Assembly (NCBI RefSeq): GCF_018219455.1
Contig: NZ_CP056122.1
Span: 4,682,001 to 4,746,000, forward strand
Source: Moritella sp. 5
GTDB lineage: Bacteria > Pseudomonadota > Gammaproteobacteria > Enterobacterales > Moritellaceae
Direction of reading: 5' to 3'
DNA: 64,000 bases
The translations under genes were made by a program, and so were the position numbers. Under the pieces are notes generated by a model. That model saw only the letters and a program-made list of their open reading frames with translations. It had not been told where the DNA came from and searched no databases. Shown here in pieces: positions 1-10,048 of the stretch (its first letter is position 1; the number at the start of each line of letters is the position of its first letter).

Positions 1-365
1 AGCGTAGCAAACTCATTGCTGTCATGTAATTGCTGGTAAGCTAAAAATAACGCCTGGTTCTGTCCAACTTTAGTTGAGTACTCTGACAGTAAAGGTAAAC
101 AAGCATCATGGGCTTCACGTAATTCATCACTGCTCACCACTGCATTTAAGTGGCCAATAGGCGACCAGACACGTCCTAACCGATCATCACTTTCTTCTAA
201 AGGCGCAACCAAATTAGCCCAAGTGACAGCATCTTCATTCGCTAACACGTTAGCAATAACCGCTTCACAATCAGCAATTGCTTGCGTGACAGCTGGCACT
301 ATGTGCTCGGGTTTAATACTCGCGAACGGGGGTAAACCTGTCATAGTCAAAAGTGGGTTAGTCAT
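1..365 (-). CDS. prlC: Oligopeptidase A, N-terminal part (cut by left edge)
   Basis: The reading frame starts with ATG at 363-365 and runs off the left edge, giving about 121 residues. The protein opens MTNPLLTMTGLPPF, followed by SIKPEHIVPAVTQAI and later LPLLSEYSTKVGQNQ. This matches the start of the M3-family cytoplasmic metallopeptidase OpdA/PrlC, which degrades signal peptides and short peptides. The zinc-binding HExxH motif lies outside the window. In E. coli prlC also lies close to gor; here it is divergent from gor, with a 259-base spacer that presumably holds both promoters. Identification rests on N-terminal similarity remembered for the family. Confidence 0.9.
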   Translation of the reverse strand, partial: MTNPLLTMTGLPPFASIKPEHIVPAVTQAIADCEAVIANVLANEDAVTWANLVAPLEESDDRLGRVWSPIGHLNAVVSSDELREAHDACLPLLSEYSTKVGQNQALFLAYQQLHDSNEFAT

Positions 366-624
366 AGAGTAATCCTATTTATAATGATATTAATTAGTTA
401 ATGCGGCTATAAAATGATAATTTCAAGTATAGTGAGTAAATATCGAGAAACGCTAAACGCGTAAAATTTAGCATTGATAGGTAAAAGTAATGACCGTGAA
501 TGGCTTTACCTACTAATAATATCTCTCAATTCAGTTTAAACTGTGTAATTAACTTTATAACAAAACAAGGTGATGAACTTAGTCATATAATAAGTTCATC
601 TTCTCAATTAAGGACTATAATAAT

Positions 625-1980
625 ATGTCACAACATTTTGATTATATTGCCATTGGTGGTGGTAGCGGCGGTATTGCATCTGCAAACAGAGCTGCAATGC
701 ACGGTAAAAAAGTTGCTATCATCGAAGCAAATGCGCTAGGTGGTACTTGTGTTAATGTTGGTTGCGTACCGAAAAAAGTGATGTGGCATGGCGCACAAAT
801 CGCCGAAGCTATGCACCTTTATGCAAAAGACTATGGCTTTGATGTTGAAAATAAGGGCCTTGATTGGGGTAAATTAGTTGCGGCACGTGAAGCGTATATC
901 GGCCGTATCCACACTTCTTATGACAATGTATTAGGTAATAATAAGGTCACTGTTATCAAAGGTTTTGCGACCTTCGTAGACAAAAACACCGTCAGCGTAA
1001 ATGGGGCAACCTACACAGCCGATCATATCCTGATTGCAACTGGTGGTGCACCAACAATTCCTAATGTGCCAGGTGCTGAGCACGGTATTGATTCGAATGG
1101 TTTCTTTGAATTGACAGAGCAACCAAAACGCGTTGCTGTTATCGGTGCAGGTTATATTGCTGTTGAACTAGCAGGTGTATTAAATGGTTTAGGCAGCGAA
1201 ACACATTTATTTGTCCGTAAAGAATCTCCACTGCGTAGCTTTGATCCAATTTTAATTGATACCTTGGTTGATGTAATGAATACCGAAGGTCCAAAATTAC
1301 ATACTAACTCAGTACCAAAAGAAGTAGTGAAAGAAGCAGATGGTTCTATCACCTTACACCTTGAAAATGGCAAATCACAAAATGTTGATACCCTAATCTG
1401 GGCTATCGGTCGTCATCCTTCTACAGACAAAATCAACCTTGCAGTAACGGGTGTTGAAACCAATGACCGTGGTTACATCAAAGTAGACGAATACCAAAAC
1501 ACCAATGTTGATGGTATCTACTGTGTAGGTGACATTATGGAAGGTGGTGTTGAACTAACACCAGTTGCTGTGAAAGCGGGTCGTCAATTATCAGAACGTC
1601 TATTCAACGGTAAAACAACAGCTAAAATGGATTATAACCTGATCCCTACGGTTGTATTTAGCCACCCACCAATTGGTACTATCGGTTTGACAGAACCTGA
1701 AGCAATTGCACAATACGGCGAAGAAAACGTTAAAGTATACCAGTCAGGCTTTACTGCTATGTATACAGCAATCACTTCAAACCGTCAGCCTTGCAAAATG
1801 AAATTGGTTTGTGCCGGTGAAGAAGAAACCGTTGTTGGTCTACACGGCATTGGCTTTGCTGCTGACGAAATGATCCAAGGTTTTGGTGTCGCGATGAAGA
1901 TGGGCGCAACCAAAGCAGATTTCGATAGCGTTGTTGCGATCCACCCGACAGGCTCAGAAGAGTTCGTTACTATGCGCTAG
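625..1980 (+). CDS. gor: Glutathione-disulfide reductase
   Basis: This is a 451-residue flavoprotein disulfide reductase that regenerates GSH from GSSG with NADPH in the cytoplasm. The N-terminal [14 protein letters not shown] is the FAD-binding Rossmann motif. The redox-active pair sits in [13 protein letters not shown] (Cys about 42 and 47). [13 protein letters not shown] near residue 173 is the NADPH-binding fold, and HPTGSEE near residue 440 carries the catalytic His-Glu pair. The length is nearly that of E. coli Gor (450). An AAGGA ribosome-binding site lies just before the ATG. No strong terminator follows; only a weak GCATAT/ATATGC hairpin near 2001-2018. Confidence 0.97.
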   Translation: MSQHFDYIAIGGGSGGIASANRAAMHGKKVAIIEANALGGTCVNVGCVPKKVMWHGAQIAEAMHLYAKDYGFDVENKGLDWGKLVAAREAYIGRIHTSYDNVLGNNKVTVIKGFATFVDKNTVSVNGATYTADHILIATGGAPTIPNVPGAEHGIDSNGFFELTEQPKRVAVIGAGYIAVELAGVLNGLGSETHLFVRKESPLRSFDPILIDTLVDVMNTEGPKLHTNSVPKEVVKEADGSITLHLENGKSQNVDTLIWAIGRHPSTDKINLAVTGVETNDRGYIKVDEYQNTNVDGIYCVGDIMEGGVELTPVAVKAGRQLSERLFNGKTTAKMDYNLIPTVVFSHPPIGTIGLTEPEAIAQYGEENVKVYQSGFTAMYTAITSNRQPCKMKLVCAGEEETVVGLHGIGFAADEMIQGFGVAMKMGATKADFDSVVAIHPTGSEEFVTMR

Positions 1981-2221
1981 CGCTAGCTCATATTCTGGTG
2001 TGCATATAATTGATATGCGCATCAACTTTTCCACTTTCATTTCAATAATATTTCCTATCTCGCTATAGAGATCACGAAACAACCCCATCCTTGTTAAATA
2101 CGCACACAAAATACTTAACATTAACCTAACAACTAGCTATATTATTCATACGTTGGCATTAGCCACTTAACCATACTTCTCAGGCTCACCACTTTCTAAC
2201 CATATTGATAAGGATATTTTT

Positions 2222-4246
2222 ATGGGCGCATTATTGCAGCCAGTCACTTACCTGATTAGCCGATTATCATTTCAGAAAAAGTTTGGTTTAGTGATCTTAC
2301 TACTTGCCACACCGATAGTATTTTTTTCATTTAAAATCATCTCGCAAACACAAAAAGATATCGCCTTTGCAGAATCTGAGCTGCAAGGCTATCAATTATT
2401 ACAAGACTTACCTGAAGTCGCTGATAAGTTAATTGATTATCGCCATCTATTAAGCTTGGAAGTTGCAGAACTTGAACCTGGAGATGACAAAATACAACAA
2501 GCACAAGAGCTCGCAGAAAACACCTTCAATCAATATTACAGTGCTTATACGGCAGCAACAGGATTGAAATTATCAGCGTTTGATAAGATCACTACCGATT
2601 GGCAACAACTCAAAGCCGACAGTGATTTTTTATTACCAGAAGAAATCTTCTATGCCATCGATTTGATGTTAGAGAACCTGCGTATAGGTACCCGTGAGAT
2701 CAACAGCGAAAGTAAACTATTATTTGATTCACATTTGGGTAGCTATTACCTGATTAATTTAACCCAAAGTCAATTACCACGACTTGCTGATTTATCTTAC
2801 CAAGTAACAGACAAAGCGGCTGAAACAGCAGCTTTTGCTGCATTTACGGCCACCAGCTTTAATGATTTAAGCCGCCGCATTGATCAACTTAATATTATTT
2901 TTTCAGCAACCGATAATGATGTGCAAGCATTAGTAGCAATTAACTCCAACTATCACAGCACCTTAGTCACACCACTTGAACAGATCAAAACCACCATGGC
3001 GATACTCGAAGATCTACTCGACCGCCAGTTAATAAATACCGTATCAGCCGAGATCAAAATTGACCCTAATACGCTTTATCGTTTAGGTGAAGAGCTACGA
3101 GTAAAAACCAATGATTTGTATCAAATCGCCTTTAATACGCTCGGTACTGAAATAACGGTCAGACTCAGTGAACAAAATAGCGAGCTAAATATTTTTTACG
3201 CGATTCTGCTCACCTTATTTGTGGTTTGCATGGTGATCTTATTAAGTATTTATATTTCTCTAACCGAAACCATACGTAGTATCAGTCAAGTAGCGCAGAA
3301 TGTATCAAATGGGGACCTTTCGCAAAACGTGAAGATTGTCAGCAGTGACGAACTGGCCATTATTGCCCAACACTTCAATAGCACCATTGGTGGCATGCGC
3401 ACGTTAGTCAAGCAACTCAATAGTAGTGCCGTTGATGTACATAGTTCGGTCCAGGACATTAAAGATAAAACCAATTCAGCAGAAACTACCATCACCGCAC
3501 AGCAAACGGAAACCCACCAAATAGCAGCTGCAATAAAACTAATGGCAGCCACATCAACGGAGATGGCCATTAATGCCAATGATGCCACTGGTGCAACACA
3601 TGATGCTGAGCGTGCTGTATTAGAAGGCAAACAAGTTGTAGACCAAACAATCATCGCCATTAATGCGATTGCTTCAGAGGTACAAACATCAAGTGATACC
3701 ATTCAGAAACTAGAAAGCCATTGCGCCGATATAGGAGGTGTAGTGGAAGTAATCAAGAGTATTGCCGAACAAACCAACTTACTGGCATTAAATGCCGCGA
3801 TTGAAGCAGCCAGAGCCGGTGAACAAGGCAGAGGTTTTGCGGTGGTCGCAGATGAAGTGAGAACACTCGCAAGCCGCACACAACAATCAACGAATGAAAT
3901 TCAAGCGATGATTGAGCGTGTACAATCAGGCGCGAAAGAATCAGTAAAAGTAATGGCAGTAGGCAGAGAACAAGCCAACATGGGCGTGATGCAGGCCAAA
4001 GAAGCCTCAAATACCTTTGAAGCGATTACTTTGTCAGTCGATAAGATCGTTTCACTCAATAGCCAAATAGCGAGTGCGATTGAAGAACAAAGTCTCGCGG
4101 CAGAGGAAATTGAACGTAATGTCAGTAATGTATCTGAGGGTGCGGATTCGGCACGCTCTGTTGCCACAGGTGCTACTCAGTCAGCACATAACTTATTAAC
4201 CGTTGCCGATAAGTTAACTGAAGTTGCCGAGGAATATGCTTTTTAA
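2222..4246 (+). CDS. Methyl-accepting chemotaxis protein
   Basis: This is a 674-residue inner-membrane chemoreceptor. TM1 is near residues 23-41, followed by a periplasmic ligand domain of about 280 residues that I cannot assign to a family. TM2 is at about 323-346 and a HAMP linker follows to about 400. The cytoplasmic domain contains the conserved hairpin tip with [20 protein letters not shown] near residue 516, which binds CheA and CheW. There is no C-terminal CheR-docking pentapeptide (the end is EEYAF). The gene is monocistronic, and no che genes are nearby. A stable imperfect stem (about 4272-4304) follows it without a clear U-run. The ligand is unknown. Confidence 0.93.
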   Translation: MGALLQPVTYLISRLSFQKKFGLVILLLATPIVFFSFKIISQTQKDIAFAESELQGYQLLQDLPEVADKLIDYRHLLSLEVAELEPGDDKIQQAQELAENTFNQYYSAYTAATGLKLSAFDKITTDWQQLKADSDFLLPEEIFYAIDLMLENLRIGTREINSESKLLFDSHLGSYYLINLTQSQLPRLADLSYQVTDKAAETAAFAAFTATSFNDLSRRIDQLNIIFSATDNDVQALVAINSNYHSTLVTPLEQIKTTMAILEDLLDRQLINTVSAEIKIDPNTLYRLGEELRVKTNDLYQIAFNTLGTEITVRLSEQNSELNIFYAILLTLFVVCMVILLSIYISLTETIRSISQVAQNVSNGDLSQNVKIVSSDELAIIAQHFNSTIGGMRTLVKQLNSSAVDVHSSVQDIKDKTNSAETTITAQQTETHQIAAAIKLMAATSTEMAINANDATGATHDAERAVLEGKQVVDQTIIAINAIASEVQTSSDTIQKLESHCADIGGVVEVIKSIAEQTNLLALNAAIEAARAGEQGRGFAVVADEVRTLASRTQQSTNEIQAMIERVQSGAKESVKVMAVGREQANMGVMQAKEASNTFEAITLSVDKIVSLNSQIASAIEEQSLAAEEIERNVSNVSEGADSARSVATGATQSAHNLLTVADKLTEVAEEYAF

Positions 4247-4411
4247 AAGTTATATTTTAGCATTTTTAATTAGTGGTTTAAGCGTACTTCATTGCTTTAA
4301 GCCACAATTTAACTATTTGAATATAAGTTATCCCTCATGAAACACTAGATTTGAATAAATTTGCCGACTACACTGCCAATACGTCTTAACCCACACCCGA
4401 AATTGGTACAA

Positions 4412-5317
4412 ATGAAAAATCAAAAAAAAGCTATGCTGTTCGGCTTTATTACAGTCTTACTCTGGTCCACGGTAGCCTCCGCATTTAAAATTACGCTTAG
4501 CCATTTTGCACCCATTCAAATGGTTCTAATTGCCTCATTGACCAGTATTGTTCTACTGCTGGGTCTTGCTTACCAGCAAAAAAAATTATATTTACTTAAA
4601 CAATATTTTGTTAAGCAGCCGCTATTCTATTTAACACTGGGGGTAATTAATCCGTTTCTCTATTATTTAGTGTTATTTAAAGCCTATGACTTACTGCCCG
4701 CATCACAAGCCCAAGCCTTAAATTATACTTGGGCAATCACACTGACATTATTATCAGTGCCTTTTTTAGGCCAAAAGATCCGAAAAAAAGACTGGGTGGC
4801 AATCTTATTCAGTTATACCGGAGCCTTAATTATTGCCACTAAGGGGGATCTATTAGGCCTTAATTTTGAAAGTCCACTTGGGGTTGTATTTGCATTGTTA
4901 AGTACATTGATTTGGGCAAGTTACTGGATTATTAATGCGAAAAATAACAATGACCCTATTATTAGTCTGTTACTTGGGTTTTTATTAAGTTTACCCTTTA
5001 CCCTCGTCGCAACAGCGCTACTCGCAGACTTTAATTTTAGTTCTGTCGAAGGTATTTTAGGCGCGATTTATATCGGCTTATTTGAAATGGGGATTTCATT
5101 TGTATTGTGGTTAATGGCCATTAAATTAGCCACCAATACCGCACAGGTAAGTAACCTTATCTTTATTTCGCCATTTATCTCGCTGTTTTTATTAAGTGCC
5201 ATTGTTGGTGAAGAAATTCATCCTTCGACCTTCATCGGCTTAGTAACAATTATCATCGGACTCGTTATCCAACAAATTAACTGGCGTAAAAAACGTAGTA
5301 CCGTAACAGCGAAATAA
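4412..5317 (+). CDS. EamA/DMT-family transporter
   Basis: This is an integral membrane protein of about 301 residues with ten predicted hydrophobic segments in two EamA repeats. The first repeat begins FGFITVLLWSTVASAFK. DMT proteins of this type export amino acids or other small metabolites, but the substrate cannot be read from sequence. I chose ATG 4412 (MKNQKKAMLFGF), because the family starts directly before TM1. The frame extends upstream to a TTG at 4361, which would add an unlikely polar leader. The tail is basic (NWRKKRSTVTAK), placing the C-terminus in the cytoplasm. The gene stands alone and is followed by two tandem hairpins. Confidence 0.85.
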   Translation: MKNQKKAMLFGFITVLLWSTVASAFKITLSHFAPIQMVLIASLTSIVLLLGLAYQQKKLYLLKQYFVKQPLFYLTLGVINPFLYYLVLFKAYDLLPASQAQALNYTWAITLTLLSVPFLGQKIRKKDWVAILFSYTGALIIATKGDLLGLNFESPLGVVFALLSTLIWASYWIINAKNNNDPIISLLLGFLLSLPFTLVATALLADFNFSSVEGILGAIYIGLFEMGISFVLWLMAIKLATNTAQVSNLIFISPFISLFLLSAIVGEEIHPSTFIGLVTIIIGLVIQQINWRKKRSTVTAK

Positions 5318-5327
5318 TCGTGACACT

Positions 5328-5356
5328 TGGTGGCTGATAAATAAAATCAGCCACCA
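5328..5356. repeat. Perfect 11-bp inverted repeat after the DMT transporter gene
   Basis: TGGTGGCTGAT (5328-5338) and ATCAGCCACCA (5346-5356) form a hairpin with a 7-base loop. No U-run follows on either strand, so it is not a classical intrinsic terminator. It may act as an mRNA 3'-end stabiliser. It lies 10 bases after the stop codon of the transporter gene. Confidence 0.6.
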
Positions 5357-5365
5357 GCGGAGTCA

Positions 5366-5402
5366 AATTAAACCGTAATAATGACTTAATCACGGTTTAA
5401 TT
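5366..5402. repeat. Second perfect 11-bp inverted repeat
   Basis: AATTAAACCGT (5366-5376) and ACGGTTTAATT (5392-5402) form a second hairpin with a 15-base loop, 9 bases beyond the first. The + strand continues ACTGAAAG, so there is no U-run. Its role is unknown. Confidence 0.55.
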
Positions 5403-5551
5403 ACTGAAAGTATCACAATCCCCATTACCTCCTCTTGCATATCTAAACCCTAACAGGTTAATGTTTCAATATTCTCTCTTTCTATAACCAGAACATGATC
5501 CTATAAAACGCAGAGTAGTGCGTCAGGTAACATGACGAACCGGACAGCAAG

Positions 5552-7342
5552 ATGCCTCAAACAATAGAACAGAAATTAGCAGTAATACGTACCCATATGA
5601 ATGCAGCAAACTTAGACGCATTTATCGTTCCGCGCGCAGATGAGTACCTTGGCGAATACGTACCAGCACATAATGAACGCCTATTATGGTGCAGTGACTT
5701 TACCGGCTCAGCAGGCACGGCAATAATCTTAAAAGATCGCGCCGCCATTTTTACCGATGGTCGTTATACAATTCAGGTTAAGCAGCAAGTTAATGGCGAT
5801 TGCTTTGAGTTTTATCATCTTATCGAAACACCACATGTTACTTGGTTAAGTGAACAATTACCCGCCAATGCAAATGTCGGTTATGACGCCAAAGTACATA
5901 ATTTAAATTGGCATAACGCCAGTAAAAAAACCTTAGCAGATAAACAAATAAACTTAGTGGCAGTCAATGAAAACCCTGTTGATTTGAGCTGGTCAGATAG
6001 ACCTATACCAACAGAAAATTTAGGCCTGTTACTCGATGAGAAATACACTGGCCAGTCAAGTTTAGAAAAACGCCAACAGATTGGTGCCGATATTGAGAAG
6101 CAAGGTGCTGATGCCGTTATTATCAGCGCGTTAGATTCTATTGCTTGGTTATTGAATATCCGTGGTAAAGACATTCATTGCTTCTGCGTGATCTTAGGCA
6201 GTGCGGTATTACGTAAAGACGGTTCGATGACATTCTTCACCAATCCATCGAAGATCCCCGCTGGTTTTCACGAACACGTTGGCGCTGGTGTTAAGATTGT
6301 TGATGAATCACAGGCAACTGTAACTTACCAAGCGCTCGGAGAACAGCAATTAGATGTATTAGCAGATCCTGAAGCATCAAATGCATTCAGCCAGCTAACC
6401 GCACAGCAAGCTGGTGCGACTCTCATTGCAGGCAATGATCCAGTAGCATTACCAAAAGCCTGTAAAAATGCAGTTGAACTTGCAGGTATGCGTGCCTCAC
6501 ATATTCGTGACGGCGCTTCAGAAGTACGCTTCCTTAATTGGCTAGAAACAGAAGTTACCGCAGGGCGTTTGCATGATGAAGGTTACCTTTCTGACAAGCT
6601 GACAAGTTTCCGTGCATCGAATGAGAACTTCGTTGAATTAAGTTTTGATACTATTTCAGCAGCAGGTGGTAATGCCGCTATGTGTCACTACAATCATAAT
6701 AATGGCGTGCCAGCACAACTCCCAATGGACAGTATTTACCTGTTCGATTCAGGCGCTCAATACCTTGATGGTACAACCGATATTACCCGTACTGTTGCCA
6801 TCGGTACACCGAGTGCTGAGCATAAGAAAATGTTCACCTTGGTATTAAAAGGCCATATCGCACTGGCTAAAATGAAATTCCCAGCAGGCACTAACGGTGG
6901 TCAACTGGATTCACTCGCGCGTCAATTCTTATGGCAACAAGGTTATGATTATGACCACGGAACTGGGCATGGTGTAGGTTGTTTCTTGAATGTACACGAA
7001 GGTCCACACCGTATTGGTAAAAACGCTAACGGCGTAGCATTAGAACCGGGTATGGTGGTATCCAATGAGCCGGGTTACTACAAACAAGATGAATATGGTA
7101 TCCGTTGTGAGAACCTAATTTATGTTGTTGCTAAAGATAATGGCCATGATGGCAAGACATTCTACGAATTTGAAACATTAACACTGGTTCCTTTTGATTT
7201 GCATCTGATAGATCAACAGCTACTCTCACAAGACGAAGTAAACTGGATCAATACTTATCACGCTCAAGTACGTGACGCATTATCCCCATTGTTAACCGGT
7301 GCTGATTTACAGTGGCTATCTCAAGCCACACACGCTATTTAA
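5552..7342 (+). CDS. Aminopeptidase P family protein (Xaa-Pro aminopeptidase, M24B)
   Basis: This is a 596-residue cytoplasmic metallopeptidase that removes an N-terminal residue preceding proline. It has the long three-domain layout of eukaryotic-type XPNPEP1: two creatinase-like N-terminal domains (about 1-310), the pita-bread M24 catalytic domain (about 315-530) and an M24_C tail. Metal ligands are visible: Asp in LFDSGAQYLDGTTDITRT (about 399 and 410), His in GTGHGVGCFLN (about 473), and Glu in SNEPGYY and IRCENL (about 503 and 518). It is longer than E. coli PepP (about 440). It is followed by a DyP peroxidase gene in the same direction. Confidence 0.93.
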   Translation: MPQTIEQKLAVIRTHMNAANLDAFIVPRADEYLGEYVPAHNERLLWCSDFTGSAGTAIILKDRAAIFTDGRYTIQVKQQVNGDCFEFYHLIETPHVTWLSEQLPANANVGYDAKVHNLNWHNASKKTLADKQINLVAVNENPVDLSWSDRPIPTENLGLLLDEKYTGQSSLEKRQQIGADIEKQGADAVIISALDSIAWLLNIRGKDIHCFCVILGSAVLRKDGSMTFFTNPSKIPAGFHEHVGAGVKIVDESQATVTYQALGEQQLDVLADPEASNAFSQLTAQQAGATLIAGNDPVALPKACKNAVELAGMRASHIRDGASEVRFLNWLETEVTAGRLHDEGYLSDKLTSFRASNENFVELSFDTISAAGGNAAMCHYNHNNGVPAQLPMDSIYLFDSGAQYLDGTTDITRTVAIGTPSAEHKKMFTLVLKGHIALAKMKFPAGTNGGQLDSLARQFLWQQGYDYDHGTGHGVGCFLNVHEGPHRIGKNANGVALEPGMVVSNEPGYYKQDEYGIRCENLIYVVAKDNGHDGKTFYEFETLTLVPFDLHLIDQQLLSQDEVNWINTYHAQVRDALSPLLTGADLQWLSQATHAI

Positions 7343-7353
7343 TTAATTATTAT

Positions 7354-7378
7354 GTAACCAATCTAATCGATTGGTTAC
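7354..7378. repeat. Perfect 10-bp hairpin between peptidase and peroxidase genes
   Basis: GTAACCAATC (7354-7363) and GATTGGTTAC (7369-7378) pair across a 5-base loop. The hairpin lies between the peptidase stop codon and the AAGGAG ribosome-binding site of the next gene. No U-run follows, so it more likely affects mRNA processing or stability than termination. Confidence 0.55.
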
Positions 7379-7396
7379 GCATTAGAAGGAGTTGGC

Positions 7397-8278
7397 ATGA
7401 CCCAACCACAGATCGCTATTTTTAACGAACAAAGCCAAAGCTATCATCATTTAGAATACAAATTGAAAGAGGATGTTTACTTAGCCAATATCCAAAGTGC
7501 ACTGCAAAAAGCATTATGCAAACAAACAAATGACATTAACATCGTAATTGCCTTTGGTCGTAGTGCCACGAATACGCTATTACCTGATTTACAACTTACT
7601 GCATTTGACGATTTTACCGAGATAGCGAGTCCGCACGGCAAAAAAGCCATCGCGAGCCAAGGTGATATAATGTTTTGGATCCATAGCGACAATGCTAGCC
7701 ATACCTTAGAGCAAGCATTTCATATCCAATCGGTGATAAGTACAATTGCCGAGATCCAACTGGATATTTCCGGTTTCCAGTACCATAAAAATCGCGATCT
7801 CATTGGTTTTGTTGATGGCACAGCGAATCCAAAAGAAGATGCGCGTCAATTAGCGTCGTTGATCCCAAAAGGACAACCGGGTGCAGGCGGTAGCTTTGTG
7901 CTATCACAACAATGGGTTCACGATTTAAGTAGTTTTAATGCGATGCCAATACCGGAGCAAGAAGCGGTTGTCGGTCGTACTAAAGAAGACGATATTGAGT
8001 TATCCGGCGATGCGATGCCAGCTAATTCACACGTCAGCCGCACCGATGTATCGGGAATGAAGATATATCGTCGTAGTTCGCCTTATGGTAACGCATCCGA
8101 ACACGGACTATACTTTTTAGCATTCGCATGTGAACAATTACGCTTTACGACTCAGCTACAACGTATGTATGGAATACCTGACGGAGTCACAGACAGATTA
8201 ATTGATTATTCAGATGCTGTAACAGGATCATATTGGTTTGCCCCTTCTCAAACAGAACTCGACACATTAATGAATTAA
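7397..8278 (+). CDS. DyP-type heme peroxidase (YfeX-like)
   Basis: This is a 293-residue dye-decolourising-type peroxidase, close in length to E. coli YfeX (299). The family signature GFVDGTANP lies at about residues 136-144 and supplies the catalytic distal Asp. The proximal heme His is in NSHVSRTDV (about 211), and a distal Arg is in YRRSSPYGN. No Tat or Sec signal is visible, so the protein is cytoplasmic. The start is supported by AGAAGGAG seven bases before ATG. Its physiological substrate is unsettled for the family. It is followed at 26 bases by a RibD-C-like reductase gene. Confidence 0.93.
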   Translation: MTQPQIAIFNEQSQSYHHLEYKLKEDVYLANIQSALQKALCKQTNDINIVIAFGRSATNTLLPDLQLTAFDDFTEIASPHGKKAIASQGDIMFWIHSDNASHTLEQAFHIQSVISTIAEIQLDISGFQYHKNRDLIGFVDGTANPKEDARQLASLIPKGQPGAGGSFVLSQQWVHDLSSFNAMPIPEQEAVVGRTKEDDIELSGDAMPANSHVSRTDVSGMKIYRRSSPYGNASEHGLYFLAFACEQLRFTTQLQRMYGIPDGVTDRLIDYSDAVTGSYWFAPSQTELDTLMN

Positions 8279-8304
8279 TTTGCATTCAACCGGGAGCGAT
8301 GATT

Positions 8305-8844
8305 ATGTCGAACGTTATTTTGTATATAGCTACTAGCCTTGATGGTTACATAGCCAAAACGGACCATGACATCTCATGGCTCTCACATATAGAAGTAAAA
8401 GGTGAAGATTACGGCTATCAACAATTTTTCGATGGTGTCAGTGCCGTGATCATGGGGAACAGTTCTTTTCAGGTGATTAAAGACTTTGCCGATTGGCCTT
8501 ATGCTGATAAGCAATGCTTTGTCGCCTCTCACTCACCTGATATTACCCCGAATGATAGCGTCACCTTTATTACCGATCCGGCAGCAACGATCAAACAATT
8601 AAAAGTCAGTTCTGAAGGTAATATTTGGTTACTTGGTGGCGCTAACTTGGCCGATTCTTTATTACGGCTAGATTTAGTTGATGAATTAATTTTATCTACC
8701 ATTCCAATTTTACTCGGTAATGGCATACGTTTATTTAATGCGCCTCTGCCAGAACTGGGAGTAACGCTATTATCCTCTCAATCCTATCCATCAGGACTGA
8801 TACAAACACATTATAAGATAATAAAAAACAACAAAAATGAATGA
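8305..8844 (+). CDS. Dihydrofolate reductase family protein (RibD C-terminal-like)
   Basis: This is a 179-residue protein of the RibD-C/DHFR-like fold (YyaP/YwjB type), starting MSNVILYIATSLDGYIA. The pattern of SLDGYIA, then VIMGNSSFQVI, then NIWLLGGANLADSLL is typical of NADPH-dependent reductases in this superfamily. The true substrate is not known. I chose ATG 8305 because GGGAG sits nine bases upstream; a second in-frame ATG at 8299 is too close to it, and a GTG at 8233 would overlap the peroxidase gene. It is probably co-transcribed with the peroxidase gene. An imperfect GATGCCG/CGGCATC hairpin (8868-8895) follows. Confidence 0.87.
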   Translation: MSNVILYIATSLDGYIAKTDHDISWLSHIEVKGEDYGYQQFFDGVSAVIMGNSSFQVIKDFADWPYADKQCFVASHSPDITPNDSVTFITDPAATIKQLKVSSEGNIWLLGGANLADSLLRLDLVDELILSTIPILLGNGIRLFNAPLPELGVTLLSSQSYPSGLIQTHYKIIKNNKNE

Positions 8845-8867
8845 TACGAATCCGCATTAATACGGCC

Positions 8868-8895
8868 GATGCCGCTAATATATATTAACGGCATC
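8868..8895. repeat. Hairpin downstream of RibD-C-like gene
   Basis: GATGCCG (8868-8874) and CGGCATC (8889-8895) pair, and the AT-rich interior TAATA/TATTA extends the stem. There is no U-run after it, so a role as terminator is uncertain. Confidence 0.45.
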
Positions 8896-9078
8896 ACCTT
8901 AACCCCGACCTGCCATCGTCCCACTTTTTAAATATCCTCAAAACAAGTGCTAACTTACGTTTTATTCTATTGGCGGTTTATCTACATTAAAAATTAAAGT
9001 AATATTATGTTATTAATCGTTTTGTTATAAAGCGAATGCCCTTTTTCGAACCCAATACTAAGTATAAGAGCCTTATCC

Positions 9079-9534
9079 ATGTCTAAATGGTTAACTGTTG
9101 GTATGAGTACTATTTCTATCGCTGCTGTCGGTTATTTCAACTTCTTCTATCAGCCGCAGCAAGATCTCAACCACATTCAATTACCACTGACACAGGACTG
9201 TCGTGTGAATCAACAAGAATGTCAGGTTCAGTTAACACCAGGTCACGCAATTTCACTGTCGATCACGCCATTCAATGCAAAACCAATGACGCCGTTATCC
9301 GTTAATTTGAACGGGTCTAACATTGACAATGCCAGTATTACAATTAATGGTGTGAACATGATTATGCCGGGATTCCCTACACAGCTGAATGCCATAAAAA
9401 AAGATAGATACCAAGCAGAAACCGCGCTAGCAATCTGTATATTGGGTGAAATGTTATGGCAAGCAGACTTAACCGTCACGGTAGCTGGTCGGCCTTATTT
9501 AATACCTTTTCAATTTACCACTACAACTCATTAA
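9079..9534 (+). CDS. Membrane-anchored protein of copper-delivery cluster, unknown function
   Basis: This is a 151-residue protein with a single N-terminal hydrophobic anchor (about residues 5-24) and a periplasmic domain rich in Thr, Asn and Ile, probably all beta. Two cysteines lie close together (DCRVNQQECQV) and a third follows in AICILGEM. Several Met residues occur in NGVNMIMPGF. The gene lies 14 bases before a PCuAC chaperone gene, with SCO1/SenC next. I do not recognise a named family. From context it may help deliver or sense copper at the outer face of the inner membrane. Confidence 0.75.
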   Translation: MSKWLTVGMSTISIAAVGYFNFFYQPQQDLNHIQLPLTQDCRVNQQECQVQLTPGHAISLSITPFNAKPMTPLSVNLNGSNIDNASITINGVNMIMPGFPTQLNAIKKDRYQAETALAICILGEMLWQADLTVTVAGRPYLIPFQFTTTTH

Positions 9535-9548
9535 TTCAGGATGAACAA

Positions 9549-10028
9549 ATGCAAAGATCAATAATTACCACGCTTATCGCAACTGCTATTTTATCTGCAG
9601 CACCGACGTTTGCGGCAGAAAAAACTAATATGATGATAATGGACGCTTGGGTTCGAGCTGCACCACCATCTGCAAAAGTACAAGCAGCTTTTTTCACTGT
9701 TATGAATCACAGTGATAAACCAATAGTGATCACAGATGTTGAAGCGCAAGGTTTTGGCCGTAGCGAACTGCATTTATCTGGTAAAAAAGATGGCATGATG
9801 ACAATGCAAAAACAGCAGAAAGTAACAATTCCTGCCAATGCTGTTTTTAAATTTAAGCCGGGTAGCTACCATGTAATGTTATTAGAACCAAACAAGATCG
9901 CGGCGCCGGGTGAGTTAGTCAACGTATCCTTCACTTTGTTAAATGGTGAAAAAATTAGTACAAAAATGCCAGTTAAACGTGATAACAGTAAGACTAAAAT
10001 GGATCACACTAATATGAAACATAATTAG
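9549..10028 (+). CDS. PCuAC-type periplasmic copper chaperone
   Basis: This is a 159-residue secreted protein with signal peptide MQRSIITTLIATAILSAAPT, cleaved around AFA. The mature part shows the full PCuAC copper motif H-x10-M-x21-H-x-M as His75, Met86, His108 and Met110. A His/Met-rich tail (KMDHTNMKHN) could bind further copper. Such proteins deliver Cu(I) to the CuA or CuB centre of cytochrome oxidase together with SCO1. I chose ATG 9549 because AGGA precedes it at the right distance and the signal peptide begins there; the frame stays open upstream to 9456. The SCO gene follows by 20 bases. Confidence 0.92.
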   Translation: MQRSIITTLIATAILSAAPTFAAEKTNMMIMDAWVRAAPPSAKVQAAFFTVMNHSDKPIVITDVEAQGFGRSELHLSGKKDGMMTMQKQQKVTIPANAVFKFKPGSYHVMLLEPNKIAAPGELVNVSFTLLNGEKISTKMPVKRDNSKTKMDHTNMKHN

Positions 10029-10048
10029 TTTCGACAAAGGATTAACGA

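Noticed and set aside
3286..3702. 138-codon frame opposite the chemoreceptor gene
   Set aside because: It is antisense to the conserved signalling domain and shows only low-complexity Ala/Val/Ser composition.
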